Shown here one piece after another: positions 31,628 through 43,761 of a stretch of DNA of 64,000 nucleotides. Within the stretch, counting starts at the first letter, position 1; the number at the start of each line of letters is the position of its first letter. Source of the stretch: Adiantum capillus-veneris (lineage: Eukaryota; Streptophyta; Polypodiopsida; Polypodiales; Pteridaceae); assembly GCA_014529385.2 (NCBI GenBank), contig CM043955.1:137999108-138063107 (forward strand). The letters are read 5' to 3'. The notes under the pieces were generated by a model. It saw only the letters and a list, made by a program, of their open reading frames with translations, was not told the origin of the DNA and did no database searches. The translations under genes and the position numbers were made by a program.

Positions 31628-34135
31628 ATGAGTAGTGACGAGGATGTGGGACCGTCCAACCGAAACACCTATCTCTCAACGAGGGTCTTATGTCCTTGTA
31701 ATCAATGCAAGCATGCTGTGCGACGGACAAGACGTGTTTCTTTGCAGCACGTTCGCGAATTTGGCGAGTTCGATCCATCTATTATAGATCGAGTTGTTGC
31801 CAATTATAACTCGTCGGACTCTGACGATGGCCAACAAGCAGCAATCTTGCAACCCAATAGACGTGTTCGTAGGCGCTTTGGTCAAGCAGCATATGTGAGG
31901 CCACAAGATGTAGCCTCTGACAGCTCGGGGGATGATCATGCAGAGCACATTCCCAACGAGGCAATTTTTGAGCCCGAGATTGATGAAATGATCGAGACAA
32001 TCATGGATTCAGAAAGGCTTATCTATGATGATATGAAAAGTGAAGCCGATACGCCATTGTATAATGGAGCACGTATGTTTAGATTGAAAGCACTCCTGGT
32101 TCTTCTCAACATGCAGGCAAAGTTTGGATGGAGTGACACTAGCGTCACAACGCTTTTCAAGTGATCTATTACAATTATTTTACTTTAATAAAACTCTAAA
32201 TGTATAATGATCTGATAGATTTTTACACTACTGTATCGTATTTTTATGTTGTGTAGATTGCTTAAAGAGCACATACTACCAGCTGACAATGTGATGCCAG
32301 ATTCCTGAGATGAAGCAAGAAAGATTTTGCGAAACTTGGGGATGGATTACAATTCTATCCACGCTTGTCCTAATGACTGCATTCTTTTCAGAGGGGAATA
32401 CATAGACATGGAGAAGTGTCCAAAATGTGATTCCGAAAGATATCAAGTAGATCTCCACGGGACAAAAATTCCACAAAAGGTTTTGCGACATTTTCCTCTG
32501 CTTCCTCGCATCAAGCATTTCTTCGAATGTAAGTCCATGGCCGCCCTAGCATCATGGCATGAGGAGAATAAATCTTCGGATGGTGTTCTACGAATTCCTG
32601 CAGATTGCGCAGCCTGGAAACATATAGATGGAACATGGTTGGATTTTGCCAGGGAAGCTCGAAATTTGCGCTTAGGCCTGGCTATGGATGGCCTAAATCC
32701 ATTTGGTCAAAGATCAACATCTTACAGTGTATGGCCCATTGTCATCGTCAACTACAACATTCCCCCGTGGTTGACTACGAAGAAGGGGCACCTATGGCTA
32801 AGCTTGATTGTGCAAGGGCGATATAAAGTGGAGAATATGGATGTGTATCTTCATCCACTATTGGAAGAGCTACAACAATTGTGGATTGGCATAGAGGTGG
32901 TGGATATGAGCCGACACACAGGACGACGGAATGCTTTGATCAGAGGCATTCTAATGTGGACCATGCATGACTATCCCGGGCTAACAGAATGCTCAGGTGA
33001 CCTAGACCGAATGCACGTAGGGCGCCGTCACTGAAGAAGCAAATCTACGAAGGTCATCAAGCGTATCTTCCAGAGAATCATGTGTTACGCGATGGCTTTT
33101 TGGGAAGAGAGCCACCAAGGATGTCTGCACAAGCATGGTTAGAGCAGAAGGAGATGTGCGATGATGGATTGCCTCCAGGGATGAAGAGACTATCTCTATG
33201 GTACGAGTTACCATACTGGCCCCGACTCATGATCAATCACTTGCTCGATCCAATGCACATATTCAAGAATGTGGGTAATCTACTATGGGACCATCTGACC
33301 GGCAAGAAAGATACTTTGGGAGCCAGAGTTGACCTTAGAAATGTGGATCGTATGGAGCAATATTGGCCGCAAACAGCGTCTGATGGATCGATAAAACTCC
33401 CTAAAGCACCATGGATTTTCACAGGAGCCCAAGAACGCAAAGTAAAAGAGACCATTCGATCTTTGCGGACCCCCACTGGAGTAATGCACTCGCTCCGAAC
33501 GTGTTTTACTAAAGAAGGAAAGCTTACCGGTTTGAAGTCACACGATTGGCATAAAATGTGTCAGGTACGTTCATAGTGGACTTTAATATCATTGCATAAA
33601 ATGTGGACTTTAATATCATTGTTGCACATACTTTACAGTTTATTTTACCGGTTGCCATTGAGGGATGTTTGTCTCTCGACATCCGTAACACAATCTACAA
33701 ACTTGCAAAGCTGGTGCAATGGATCTCACAAAAGGAGATCAACGTAGACTCCATACCATTCGCCAAACTAAATGCTGCGGAGCTTGTGTGCATGTTTGAG
33801 AAACATTTTCCTACTACCATGCTAACCATTCAGGTGCATCTTCTTGTTCACATAGTTGATGAGGTGAAATAGCTGGCACAGTTCATTCCAGATGGATGTT
33901 CTTCTTAGAACGTTTCATGAAAACGCTTAAGGGATATGTGCGTCAAAAGGCACGTCCGGAGGGTAGCATGGCAGAAGGTTGGTTGGTATCAGAGTCCCTA
34001 GTGTACATTGGAGAGTGGCTAGACGGATTTGATAAAGCCCGGGACACACTATGGCGAACCATAGATGATGAGCGCATATCTGGGATTGTCATGTGCAATC
34101 TCGGTGTTGAGAAGAAGATGATAGAATATCTAAAG
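31628..34135 (+). pseudogene. tnp2 transposase gene, core retained but broken (CACTA-1)
   Basis: tnp2 is the DDE-type transposase (TnpD) of CACTA elements. Exon 1 (31628-32161) has the transposase-associated domain (CPCNQCKH...HVREFGEF). A 95-nt GT-AG intron follows. Exon 2 (32257-33564) holds the tnp2 core, with CPKCDSERY, NMDVYLHPLLEELQQLW and DPMHIFKNVGNLLWDHL. After a second intron (33565-33639), exon 3 continues LSLDIRNTIYKLAKLV to HSRWMFFLERFMKTLKGYVR. Damage: CGA to TGA at 32307, a frameshift near 33000, a 1-nt deletion near 33867, and loss of everything after GVEKKM, including DUF4216, by a deletion of about 1.2 kb. Confidence 0.85.
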
Positions 34136-34281
34136 TTTTTGACTTGCCTCTTCTATCACTCAATTCATTGCGTCATTGTATTTATATGCATCATTACGTC
34201 ATTGTATTTAATGGTCTTTGCGTCATTGTCTACTCTATTCATTCAATATTAAGTTTAAATATTCGTGTGTTTAATGCAGGT

Positions 34282-35591
34282 ATGGATGATGAGGAGTTTC
34301 TTTCTTCTTTGTCACCACAGCAGAGACAGTGGTACGTGGAGCGTCATCGCTCTGGCGCATCATCGCGCGTTCCTACTCCATCCGCATCTCCCTCTCTTTC
34401 GAAGTATTCGGCGTGCTCCGAAGCTTCGGTGTAGACGAGACGATCTTCACACTCGTCTAGACACCGGCGCTCTAGTGGTGGCGGTGGCGGTTGTTGTGGG
34501 GATTCCGCCGCCGATGCCTCCACACCGCCTCGTGTTCGACGAGGCTCTTTACCCTCCCCTTCTTTGCCCGCCCCCACACCAGCAACAACATCGCCATCTA
34601 CGCCAGGTTTTGCGCGGCTGACTGTTCGTAGCAGCTACACACCTCTACCTACTCCGCCAAGAGCCACCCCACTCGACACTCCTCGCTTCGGGGCCCAGAC
34701 GTCGATGGAGACACCTGACGTCCGTACCCCCATCGACACGCCGCTAGAGACCCCTGCCGGGACACCCAGGTTCACGCGTCACCGGCCAGAGGGCTTGCCT
34801 TACTCGGTCGACTTCAGCGGCGGCATCATCATGGATGATGACGGCAAGAAGGTGATCTCGTGCATGCGTGGTCTTTGCTCTCAGCTGTTTAGACACTACA
34901 TACTAAACAAATGGAGTGAAGTACCAAGTGATTTAAAAGACAGAGTCATCAGCATACTTCATGATGAGTTTCCCGTTCCAACACGGGATCAGCGCTTTAA
35001 TGAAGACCTGATGAAGATTCGAATGCGCGAATACTGCAAACACAAGCGTTTCGAAGTGCAAAAATCAATCAAGCATGGGTGGAACAGGCGAAATTGGCTG
35101 GCCAAAGAAGATTGGAAGAATGTGAAGAAAGCAGCGCGCGAGAATCCCGACAAGTGGAAGCAACAAAAGGATGCAGCCAGAGCGCGAGTAGAGGCAGGGA
35201 GCTCGCACCACTTGGGGAGCGGTGGATGGGCATCATTTGAGGCCGATTTTGTAAGTGTTTTCGCATTGCTCTTTATGTTCGATAGTTTAGGGTTTATGAG
35301 TTTTTTAATTCTAACATAATGAAATCTTTGTATGTTTTGACAGTGGTCGATGACAGGACGTGATCCCACACCGTACGAGCGCGAGTACGCAGGCAGGAAG
35401 GGCTTAAACGTCCTGATGGACATTCTCAGTTCTCGCGGCGGCATTGTTAGTATTAGGGTTTACTCTTTTCTATTTTTTGTATTGTTTTATAAATGTCGTT
35501 ATATGTTTATACTTACTGAAAGCTGTCTTATTGTCTTTTTTTGCAGAATCCGACAGATACGCCGCTTGGACGCGATGAGACGTCTGATTAG
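34282..35591 (+). pseudogene. TnpA-like gene (CACTA-1)
   Basis: The ATG at 34282 follows a TTTAATGCAG acceptor. Exons are 34282-35250, 35344-35445 and 35547-35591, with GT-AG introns at 35251-35343 and 35446-35546. Layout: MDDEEFLSSL N-terminus, Ser-rich region, Gly/Cys stretch, TP repeats (TPLDTP, TPIDTP, TPLETP), then a basic Ptta/En/Spm-type C-terminus (WNRRNWLAKEDWKN, then HHLGSGGWASFEADF). Such proteins bind subterminal repeats. A TAG at 34432, where CACTA-2 has TCG, truncates it; the rest is open, so a downstream start could still give a C-terminal protein. Confidence 0.75.
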
Positions 35592-35649
35592 ACGATGTCA
35601 GTTTAGCCATAGCTAGATAGCATTAGTTTAGGGTTTCTCATAGCTTATG

Positions 35650-36195
35650 TATCATGAGAAGGATTTTATACGTCTTTTTGAACCATGTATATTATTACAT
35701 TTGTCACCGCAGTTCATTTTGCCAATCAATTCTTTATGCCTATGATGTTGTACAATTGTCATTATTACATTTGCCAATCAATTCATTTTGCCTATGATGT
35801 GTACAATTGTCAATTTTACGCTTGTCAATTTTGCAAACAATGCGTCTTGTGGGTGACTATTTTGGGTCTATTATCTACCCTTGCACTTTTTTTAAAAAGT
35901 GAATCAAGTACAATATGGTTGATGGGTAGCAGGGCATTCAATGCCCTGTCACCCAAAAAAATTTCTCTCGAGCGTCGCTATAGACTTCTGTGTAAACGTC
36001 GCTATAACCGTCGCTATGACCGTCGCTATGAGCATCGCTATGAGCGTCTCTATATAGCGACGCATATAGCGACGCCTATAGCGTCGCATATAGCAACGCT
36101 CTCGTAGCGACGGTTTTAGCGACGCCGGGGGTTATAAAAACCCAGTGTATTTCCGTCGCTAACAGCGTCACAAGAGCACACAACCTCTTGTAGTG
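35650..36195 (+). repeat. 3' minisatellite and subterminal array of CACTA-1
   Basis: 35690-35830 holds imperfect copies of a ~55-bp unit with ATTACATTTGCCAATCAATTC and ATGTTGTACAATTGTC. From 35970 to 36175 about fifteen GCGTCGCTAT-type motifs occur, first in one and then in the opposite orientation, so the array can fold on itself. It ends AACCTCTTGTAGTG. Confidence 0.85.
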
Positions 36196-36724
36196 CTAGT
36201 TTGGTCATCCATGTAGATTGATTGAAGTAGGACGCCACAATTTCTGAAAGCAATTGTTTAGGTAGAATCTAGGGGATACCTTTGTTTGATCAAGGGATGT
36301 AAAAGTAAAATTAAGTGTTTTGATTTTAATAGGAAAGCGAGGAGCTATCCACGTGCATGTTTGTGAGTAGGGGTCCAGGGAGGACCAGTGTCGCAACTTA
36401 ATATCATTCTGCTTTCAATTTCAAAAATGCCAGTTGGACGGCAAGGAGAAATTCCGTCCCAAAATAGAGAAAAATAGTGTAAAAACCCAAAAAATTAAAC
36501 CTAATTTCTTAAAATTTCCTCTTGGCAAATTCAAGAAATGAAATTTTGTATGTGAAATGATTTTTTTTGAACACTAGGGAGGACCCATTATTTTTAAGGG
36601 AAAAATACCCCTCTAATTTGTTGAAATTTCCAAGATATCCTTCGAATTTCAAAAATTTCCAAAACGCCCTTTTATCTATTTTAGTGGGATTGTTCAAGAT
36701 TTTGTAATCTGTATTCCTTTTTGA

Positions 36725-36995
36725 CAATTGAGGTCCACTTTTGTGCGCTTAGCATGTAATTCGTCACAAAATATCTCGCAAAAGAAGGCAATTACGCCTA
36801 AAAATAATGAAGGAATTCATCTCCACAGCCTACGAAACCAACTCATCTTCTGGTTTTAGCATCTTGTATGATATACAATCAGTCTTCTTATGAAAAACTA
36901 AAAAAAAAATTATTGTTGGAAAAATTCACTAAGACAAACAGGGGTGTTTTGGGAATTTTGGAAAATTGCAAGGGCATTTTGGGAATTTGAGACAA
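36725..36995 (-). repeat. Dispersed repeat, inverted copy of 47028-47350
   Basis: The reverse complement aligns with 47028-47350: shared blocks include AGAAGA(C/T)TG..TGT, TACAAGATGCTAAA, GATGAGTTG, TTCATTATTTTTAGRCRTAATTGCC and a repeated TTCCCAAAATG.CCTT.AAATTTT motif. Divergence is considerable, so this is an old interspersed repeat. No coding content. Confidence 0.65.
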
Positions 36996-37149
36996 AATAT
37001 ATATTGGGGTGATTTTAAAGGTGAAGACAGAAGTCAACTTTTTTTTGTCTGGGCTTGCAATCGCGGCGTTACAAGGCACCGGGACAGACATTGCATGATC
37101 TTCCTTAGGGAGACCGTTTTGCCACACAGAAGCAGGCCATGGATGGCCC

Positions 37150-37229
<80 letters not shown>

Positions 37230-37317
37230 CCATGGACGATGGACCAAGCTGTGTGAAGAGGCTGTGTGAAGAGAGAAACATTAAGGCAGTGGTCGCAGCC
37301 CCTGGATAGACCTACGC

Positions 37318-37418
<101 letters not shown>

Positions 37419-37582
37419 CTCATCCGCTTCGTTGTGTGGCCATTGAGAGAGGTGGTGCATCTCCACTGCCGGCAAGTAGTAGGCCGAGCACACAGAGAGA
37501 AACATATCCACAATAAGTTTTGGACAAATTCTCACAATATTTCCCACATTGTGACTTACCTCAACATCATGGCGCTGCATAC

Positions 37583-37656
37583 CTAGCTAGGTACGATTGG
37601 GGGCAGCGGACCGCCGGCCTAGTGGTCCCCTGCCCCCAATCGTACCAGCTAGCTAG
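37583..37656 (+). other. Long hairpin, microRNA-precursor-like
   Basis: The arms GTACGATTGGGGGCAG (37591-37606) and CTGCCCCCAATCGTAC (37630-37645) are perfectly complementary. Pairing extends outward through CTAGCTAG / CTAGCTAG with a 3-nt bulge and inward through GGACC / GGTCC. The total is about 29 bp of stem with a loop of about 11 nt. No flanking duplication suggests a mobile element. It could be a small-RNA precursor or a foldback remnant. Confidence 0.5.
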
Positions 37657-37789
37657 ATATGTGGTGCCTCTCGAGCAGAAGCTCATGATGTTATGCATTG
37701 TATGAAAAACACTAAGAAAGACTCCGTTTTCCTACATGAGAAAATTTCTAAATCTTCGTGTGAGAGAGAGATGAGCTTGCCGACTTGGT

Positions 37790-37853
<64 letters not shown>

Positions 37854-38129
37854 TTTTGGCCGAGGCTATGGCTAGGGAGCTAGAGCGACATGCACAAGGC
37901 GGCGAGTTGGAGGATTCGTTGAGCGGCAAAGGCCGATGATGGCGACTACGTGCTTTTTCCTTTTCAGATTTAAGATTCGAAGGGAATCTGTGGGGCTGAT
38001 TGAAGTCTGTGTAGTTGGATTTCTTATAGCTTGACTATTGACATATATTCCAGAGAAACCAATCGATGTAAGGATCATGTTTTTGACTGACATGTTAGCT
38101 CCATACAAAAATTCCATCCGATTGAACAA

Positions 38130-38370
38130 CACTACAAGAGGTTGTGTGCTCTTGTGACGCTGTTAGCGACGGAAATACACTGGTTTTTTATAACCCCCGA
38201 CGTCGCTAAAACCGTCGCTACGAGAGCGTCGCTATAGGCGTCGCTATATGCGTCGCTATATAGCGACGCATATAGCGACATTTACACAGAATACTATAGC
38301 GACGCTCATAGCGACGCTACAGAGCCATAAATAGCGACGCTTATAGTGACGCCCGAGAGAATTTTTTTTT
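38130..38370 (-). repeat. Terminal and subterminal array of CACTA-2 (3' end)
   Basis: About fifteen AGCGACGC / GCGTCGCTAT motifs in both orientations next to the CACTA terminus, matching the 3' end array of CACTA-1. A TnpA-type binding region is inferred from En/Spm biology. Confidence 0.85.
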
Positions 38371-38717
38371 GGCGGCAGGGCATTGAATGCCCTGCCACCC
38401 ATCAACCATATTGTACTTGATTCACTTTTTAAAAAAAGTGCAAAGGTAGATAATAGACCCAAAATAGTCACCCACAAGACGCATTGTTTGCAAAATTGAC
38501 AATTGTACACATCATAGGCAAAATGAATTGATTGGCAAATGTAATAATGACAATTGTACAACATCATAGGCATAAAGAATTGATTGGCAAAAGGAACTGC
38601 GGTGACAAATGTAATAATATACATGGATCAAAAAGACGTATAAAATCCGTCTCATGATACATAAGCTATGAGAAACCCTAAACTAATGCTATCTAGCTAC
38701 GGCTAAACTGACGTCGT

Positions 38718-40029
38718 CTAGTCATACGTCTCATCACGTCCAAGCGGCGTATCTGTCGGATTCTGCAAAAAAAGACAATAAGACAGCTTTCAGTAAGTAT
38801 AAACATATAACGACATTTATAAAACAATACAAAAAATAAAAAAGAGTAAACCCTAATACTAACCATGCCGCCGCGAGAACTGAGAATGTCCATCAGGGCG
38901 TTTAAGCCCTTCCTGCCTGCGTACTCGCGCTCGTACGGTGTGGGATCACGTCCTGTCATCGACCACTGTCAAAACATACAAAGATTTCATTATGTTAGAA
39001 CTAAAAAACTCATAAACCCTAAACTATCGAACATGCATAAAGAGCAATGTGAAAACACTTACAAAATCAGCCTCAAATGATGCCCATCCACCGCTCCCCA
39101 AGTGGTGCGAGCTCCCTGCCTCTACTCGCGCTCTGGCTGCATCCTTTTGGTGCTTCCACTTGTCGGGATTCTCACGCGCTGCTTTCTTCGCATTCTTCCA
39201 ATCTTCTTTGGCCAGTCAATCTGGCCTGTTCCACCCATTTCTGATTGCTTTTTGCACTTCGGAACGCTTGTGTTTGCAATATTCGCGCATTCGAATCTTC
39301 ATCAGGTCTTCATTGAAGCGTTGATCCCGTGTTGGAACGGGAAACTCATCATGAAGTATGCTGATGACTGTTTTTTAAATCACTTGGTACTTCACTCCAT
39401 TTGTTTAGTATGTAGTGTCTAAACAGCTGAGAGCAAAGACCACGCATGCGCGAGATCACCTTCTTGCCGTCATCATCCATGATGATGCCGCCGCTGATGT
39501 CGACGGAGTAAGGCAAGCCCTCTGGCCGGTGACGCGTAAACCTGGGTGTCCCGGCAGGGGTCTCTAGCGGCGTGTCGATGGGGGTACGGACGTCAGGTGT
39601 CTCCACCGGCGTCTGGGCCCCGAAGCGAGGAGTGTCGAGTGGGGTGGCTCCTGGCGGAGTAGGTAGAGGTGTGTAGCTTCTACGAACAGTCAGCCGTGCA
39701 AAACCTGGCGTAGATGGCAATGTTGTGGCTGGTGTGGGGGCGGGCAAAGAAGGGGAGGGTAAAGAGCCTCGTCAAACACGAGGCGGTGTGGAGGCATCGG
39801 TGGCGGAATCCCCACAACAACCGCCACCGCCACCACCAGAGCGCCGGTGTCTAGACGAGTGTGAAGCTCGTCTCGTCGACGCCGAAGCTTCGGAACGCGC
39901 CGAATGCTCTGAAAGAGAGGGAGATGCGGATGGAGTAGGAACGCGCGATGATGCGCCAGAGCGATGACGCTCCACGTACCACTGTCTCTGCTGCGGTGAC
40001 AAAGAAGAAAGAAACTCCTCATCATCCAT
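38718..40029 (-). pseudogene. TnpA-like gene (CACTA-2)
   Basis: Same structure as in CACTA-1: ATG at 40029 after a TTTAATGCAG acceptor, Ser/Thr-Pro-rich N-terminal half with a GGGGGGCC stretch, then the basic Ptta/En/Spm-type region. Introns lie at about 38966-39062 and 38763-38863. A TGA at about 39772 replaces the CGA of CACTA-1 (a CpG to TpG change), and a 2-nt deletion near 39371 (GATTTAAAAAACAG) shifts the frame. Without these the frame would reach the stop at 38718. Non-functional as a full-length protein. Confidence 0.75.
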
Positions 40030-40271
40030 ACCTGCATTAAACACACGAATATTTAAACTTAATATTGAATGAATAGAGTAGACAATGACGCAATGACCAT
40101 TAAATACAATGACGTAATGACGCATATAAATACAATGACGCAATGAATCCAGTGATAGAAGAGGCAAGTCGAAAACTCAGAATTTTCAATCAAAAGATGT
40201 GAGCGCGAGTATAAAAGAGCCAGAGCTTTTACAACACGGAGCAAAATTGTTCAAATACAATATTTGTGGCT

Positions 40272-43200
40272 TTAAGAGATCTCTCTCTCATCCTCGCATA
40301 ACTCAGCGTAACTTCCTATATCTATATAGAGCTCTCCGTTTAAACACATATCCTCTGTTTCATTTTGTAGCTCCTCTACATGCACCCCATATAGAGTAGT
40401 AGCATCTTGATGCTCGTCTGGCACCACCGCAGCGGCTTCTGATTGAGCATCTTCTCTGATCTCCTCCATTGATGTCGTTGTGATTGGCACATGGTAGCCT
40501 TCATACGTCCTTGCAGTACGAGGGGCTACCTCTATGACGTACCACCAGTTTGATGTAGACTTTGTAGGATGAAATATTACCTGCGAGAGCCACATAACTT
40601 ACATGAGAGCTTTCAAGCACATAACTTGTAAAAGGGGGATGTTAACTATTTACATACTTACTTGTTCACAATGCTCGGGTAGTACGAAAGTGTCTCTTAG
40701 GTCAGTCCATTTCTTAGTAGAATCCACCTCAAGAAAACCAGACTCTCCTCTACGCACAGTAGCGTTGCGACCCTCCATGATTATCTTGAACCATTGCACG
40801 TCGAACAAGTCGACAAAAAATCCTCTGTAATCGATCCTCAAAATCTCTTGCAGCGTGCCGAAGTAAGTGAGTTCCGCCACCACAGGATCTGCATCAGAGG
40901 AACGTCGTCGACTAAACTGTTCAAATTTGGCCATGATTCCACAATCTTGAGTAAAACGCTTTTTGTCGATTCGTTCCACCCTAAAATGTCGACCTTTACA
41001 CCATGCTCCTGTGTATGACTTATACTACAACGAACAAAGGTTATGAGTGGCCGTTCAAATGTTTATAAATAAAGTCACTTGCTAGTCGTACATTGCAAAC
41101 TTGCCTTGGTCGCGCAACCCCGAGAGTACTCCCACTCTTCTTCAGTCACTTCGTCACCGCATTGTTGTGCGCTTTTCAATTGGTTGTGCAACCATCTTAA
41201 GCTCATGAAGGTTGGTAGGCTCTCCAGAACTGCTGGATAGTGCATCGGTGGTCGTCTTCCCCGTCTCCACTCGATTCGTGCCCTTTGTCGCTCTTGCTTT
41301 GCATCCTCATATTGTGAAATCCACTTTTGCATCACTGGATTGTGAAGCATGCAAAATCGGTTGATTTTAGCCTCTAGATCTTCCGTCATCTTCTTCTCAA
41401 CACCGAGATTGCACATGACAATCCCAGATATGCGCTCATCATCTATGGTTCGCCATAGCGTGTCCCGGGCTTTATCAAATCCGTCTAGCCACTCTCCAAT
41501 GTACACTAGGGACTCTGATACCAACCAACCTTCTGCCATGCTACCCTCCGGACGTGCCTTTTGACGCACATATCCCTTAAGCGTTTTCATGAAACGTTCT
41601 AAGAAGAACATCCATCTGGAATGAACTGTGCCAGCTATTTCCACCTCATCAACTATGTGAACAAGAAGATGCACCTGAATGGTTAGCATGGTAGTAGGAA
41701 AATGTTTCTCAAACATGCACACAAGCTCCGAAGCATTTAGTTTGGCGAATGGTATGGAGTCTACGTTGATCTCCTTTTGTGAGATCCATTGCACCAGCTT
41801 TGCAAGTTTGTAGATTGTGTTACGGATGTCGAGAGACAAACATCCCTCAATGGCAACCGGTAAAATAAACTGTAAAGTATGTGCAGCAATGATATTAAAG
41901 TCCACATTTTATGCAATGATATTAAAGTCCACTATGAACGTACCTGACACATTTTATGCCAATCGTGTGACTTCAAACCGGTAAGCTTTCCTTCTTTAGT
42001 AAAACACGTTCGGAGCGAGTGCATTACGCCAATGGGGGTCCGCAAAGATCGAACATCTCCTTCTGCTCTAATCCGCAAAGTGTATCGCCCTGGCACAATC
42101 AAGCTTAGCCATAGGTGCCCCTTCTTCGTAGTCAACCACGGGGGAATGTTGTAGTTGACGATGACAACGGGCCATACACTGTAAGATGTTGATCTTTGAC
42201 CAAATGGATTTACGCCATCCATAGCCAGGCCTAAGCGCAAATTTCGAGCTTCCCTGGCAAAATCCGACCATGTTCCATCTATATGTTTCCACGCTACGCA
42301 ATCTGCAGGAATTCGTAGCACACCATCCGAAGATTTATTCTCCTCATGCCATGATGCTAGGGCGGCCATGGACTTACATTCGAAGAAATGCTTGATGCGA
42401 GGAAGCAGAGGGAAATGTCGCAAAACCTTTTGTGGAATTTTTGTCCCGTGGAGATCTACTCGATATCTTTCGGAATCACATTTCGGACACTTCTCCATGT
42501 CTATGTATTCCCCTCTAAAAAGAATGCAGTCATTAGGACAAGCATGGATAGAATTGTAATCCATCCCCAAGTTTCGCAAAATCTTTCTTGCTTCATCTCG
42601 GGAATCTGGCATCACATTGTCAGCTGGTAGTATGTGCTCTTTCAGCAATCTACACAACATAAAAATATGATACAGTCGTGTAAAAATCTATCAGATCATT
42701 ATACATTTAGAGTTCTATTAAAGTAAACTAATTGTTATAGATCACCTGAAAAGCGCTGTGACGCTAGTGTCACTCCATCCAAACTTTGCCTGCATGTTGA
42801 GAAGAACCAGGAGTGCTTTCAATCTAGACATACGTGCTCCATTATACAATGACGTATCGGCTTCACTTTTCATATCATCATAGATAAGCCTTTCTGAATC
42901 CATGATCGTCTCGATCATTTCATCAATCTCGGACTCAAACATTGCCTCGTTGGGAATGTGCTCTGCATGATCATCCCCCGAGCTGTCAGAGGCTACATCT
43001 TGTGGCCTCACATATGCTGCTTGACCAAAGCGCTTGCGAACACGTCTATTGGGTTGCAAGATTGATGCTTGTTGGCCAGCGTCAGAGTCCGACGAGTTAT
43101 AATTGGCAACAACTCGATCTATAATAGATGGATCGAACTCGCCAAATTCGCGAACGTGCTGCAAAGAAACACGTCTTGTCCGTCGCACAGCATGCTTGCA

Positions 43201-43278
43201 TTGATTACAAGGACATAAGACCCTCGTTGAGAGATAGGTGTTTCGGTTGGACGGTCCCACATCCTTGTCGCTACTCAT
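40272..43278 (-). CDS. tnp2-derived protein lacking the catalytic core (CACTA-2)
   Basis: Five exons can be read on the minus strand: 43278-42746, 42649-41944, 41869-41105, 41024-40662 and 40580-40272. They total 2676 nt, 891 codons plus stop, with no internal stop. Introns are GT-AG except the third, which has a GC donor (GCAAGT). Domains: transposase-associated domain (CPCNQC...HVREFGEF), the first part of tnp2 with CPKCDSERY, tnp2 C-terminal segment (HSRWMFFLERFMKTLKGYVR), and DUF4216 (FDVQWFKI...WWYVIEVAP). Between GRYTLR and the SLRTPIGVMHSL segment about 200 residues of core are missing compared with CACTA-1, yet the frame is kept. It cannot be an active transposase; a regulatory role is possible. 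Confidence 0.7.
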
Positions 43279-43340
43279 AATGAGGATAAAAAACTTATAA
43301 CCTGGACAACAAATTTAATATTCTATTGGCATTCTTCGTC

Positions 43341-43390
<50 letters not shown>

Positions 43391-43392
<2 letters not shown>

Positions 43393-43560
43393 ACCTCACA
43401 TTCTCTAGTCATGTCCAATCCCCGCACACCTCGATCTAGAGGTGCATGGAGATCAGAACCACCGGGTTATAATCTCGTCTTTATTGGTCAATACCTATAT
43501 TTGTGGGTACAAGAAATCTACACACCCACATCTACATGATACTGCATGTAGTGGACAAAA
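43391..43560 (-). promoter_or_regulatory. Conserved upstream block and hairpin (CACTA-2)
   Basis: Reverse complement of the CACTA-1 block at 31340-31490, with the hairpin at 43422-43449 (arms CCGCACACCTC / GAGGTGCATGG on the + strand, loop GATCTA). Two stem pairs are G-T wobbles and one is mismatched, so the stem is weaker here. A (CT)n run at 43344-43390 separates it from the tnp2 start. Confidence 0.6.
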
Positions 43561-43761
43561 CCCCTTTGCCTCTTCTCTAGCTGTAGCACTTCACTTCATC
43601 TTAACATCTTTTCACAGTAGATCTTTTCACTGTTCGTCTAACTCTAAACCCTAAACCGTAAGTAATTCTTGCGTGGACTCGATCTAACATAAATAAGCGT
43701 AAATCTAAATAAACGTAAATCTAACTAAAAATAAAGCTAAATCTAATTTAACGTAAGTCTA

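Larger units (their letters stand above)
29525..36195 (+). mobile_element. CACTA-1, CACTA (En/Spm) transposon
   Basis: Starts CACTACAAGAGGTTATTC and ends AACCTCTTGTAGTG, with target duplication CTA on both sides (29522-29524 and 36196-36198). Length 6671 bp. Order on the + strand: subterminal array, short hairpin, CT/CA microsatellites, 50-bp minisatellite, tRNA-like relic (antisense), captured HMA-domain fragment, conserved hairpin block, tnp2 gene, TnpA-like gene, minisatellite, subterminal array. Compared with CACTA-2 it keeps the transposase core but has lost the exons encoding DUF4216. Stops and frameshifts make it non-autonomous. Confidence 0.95.
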
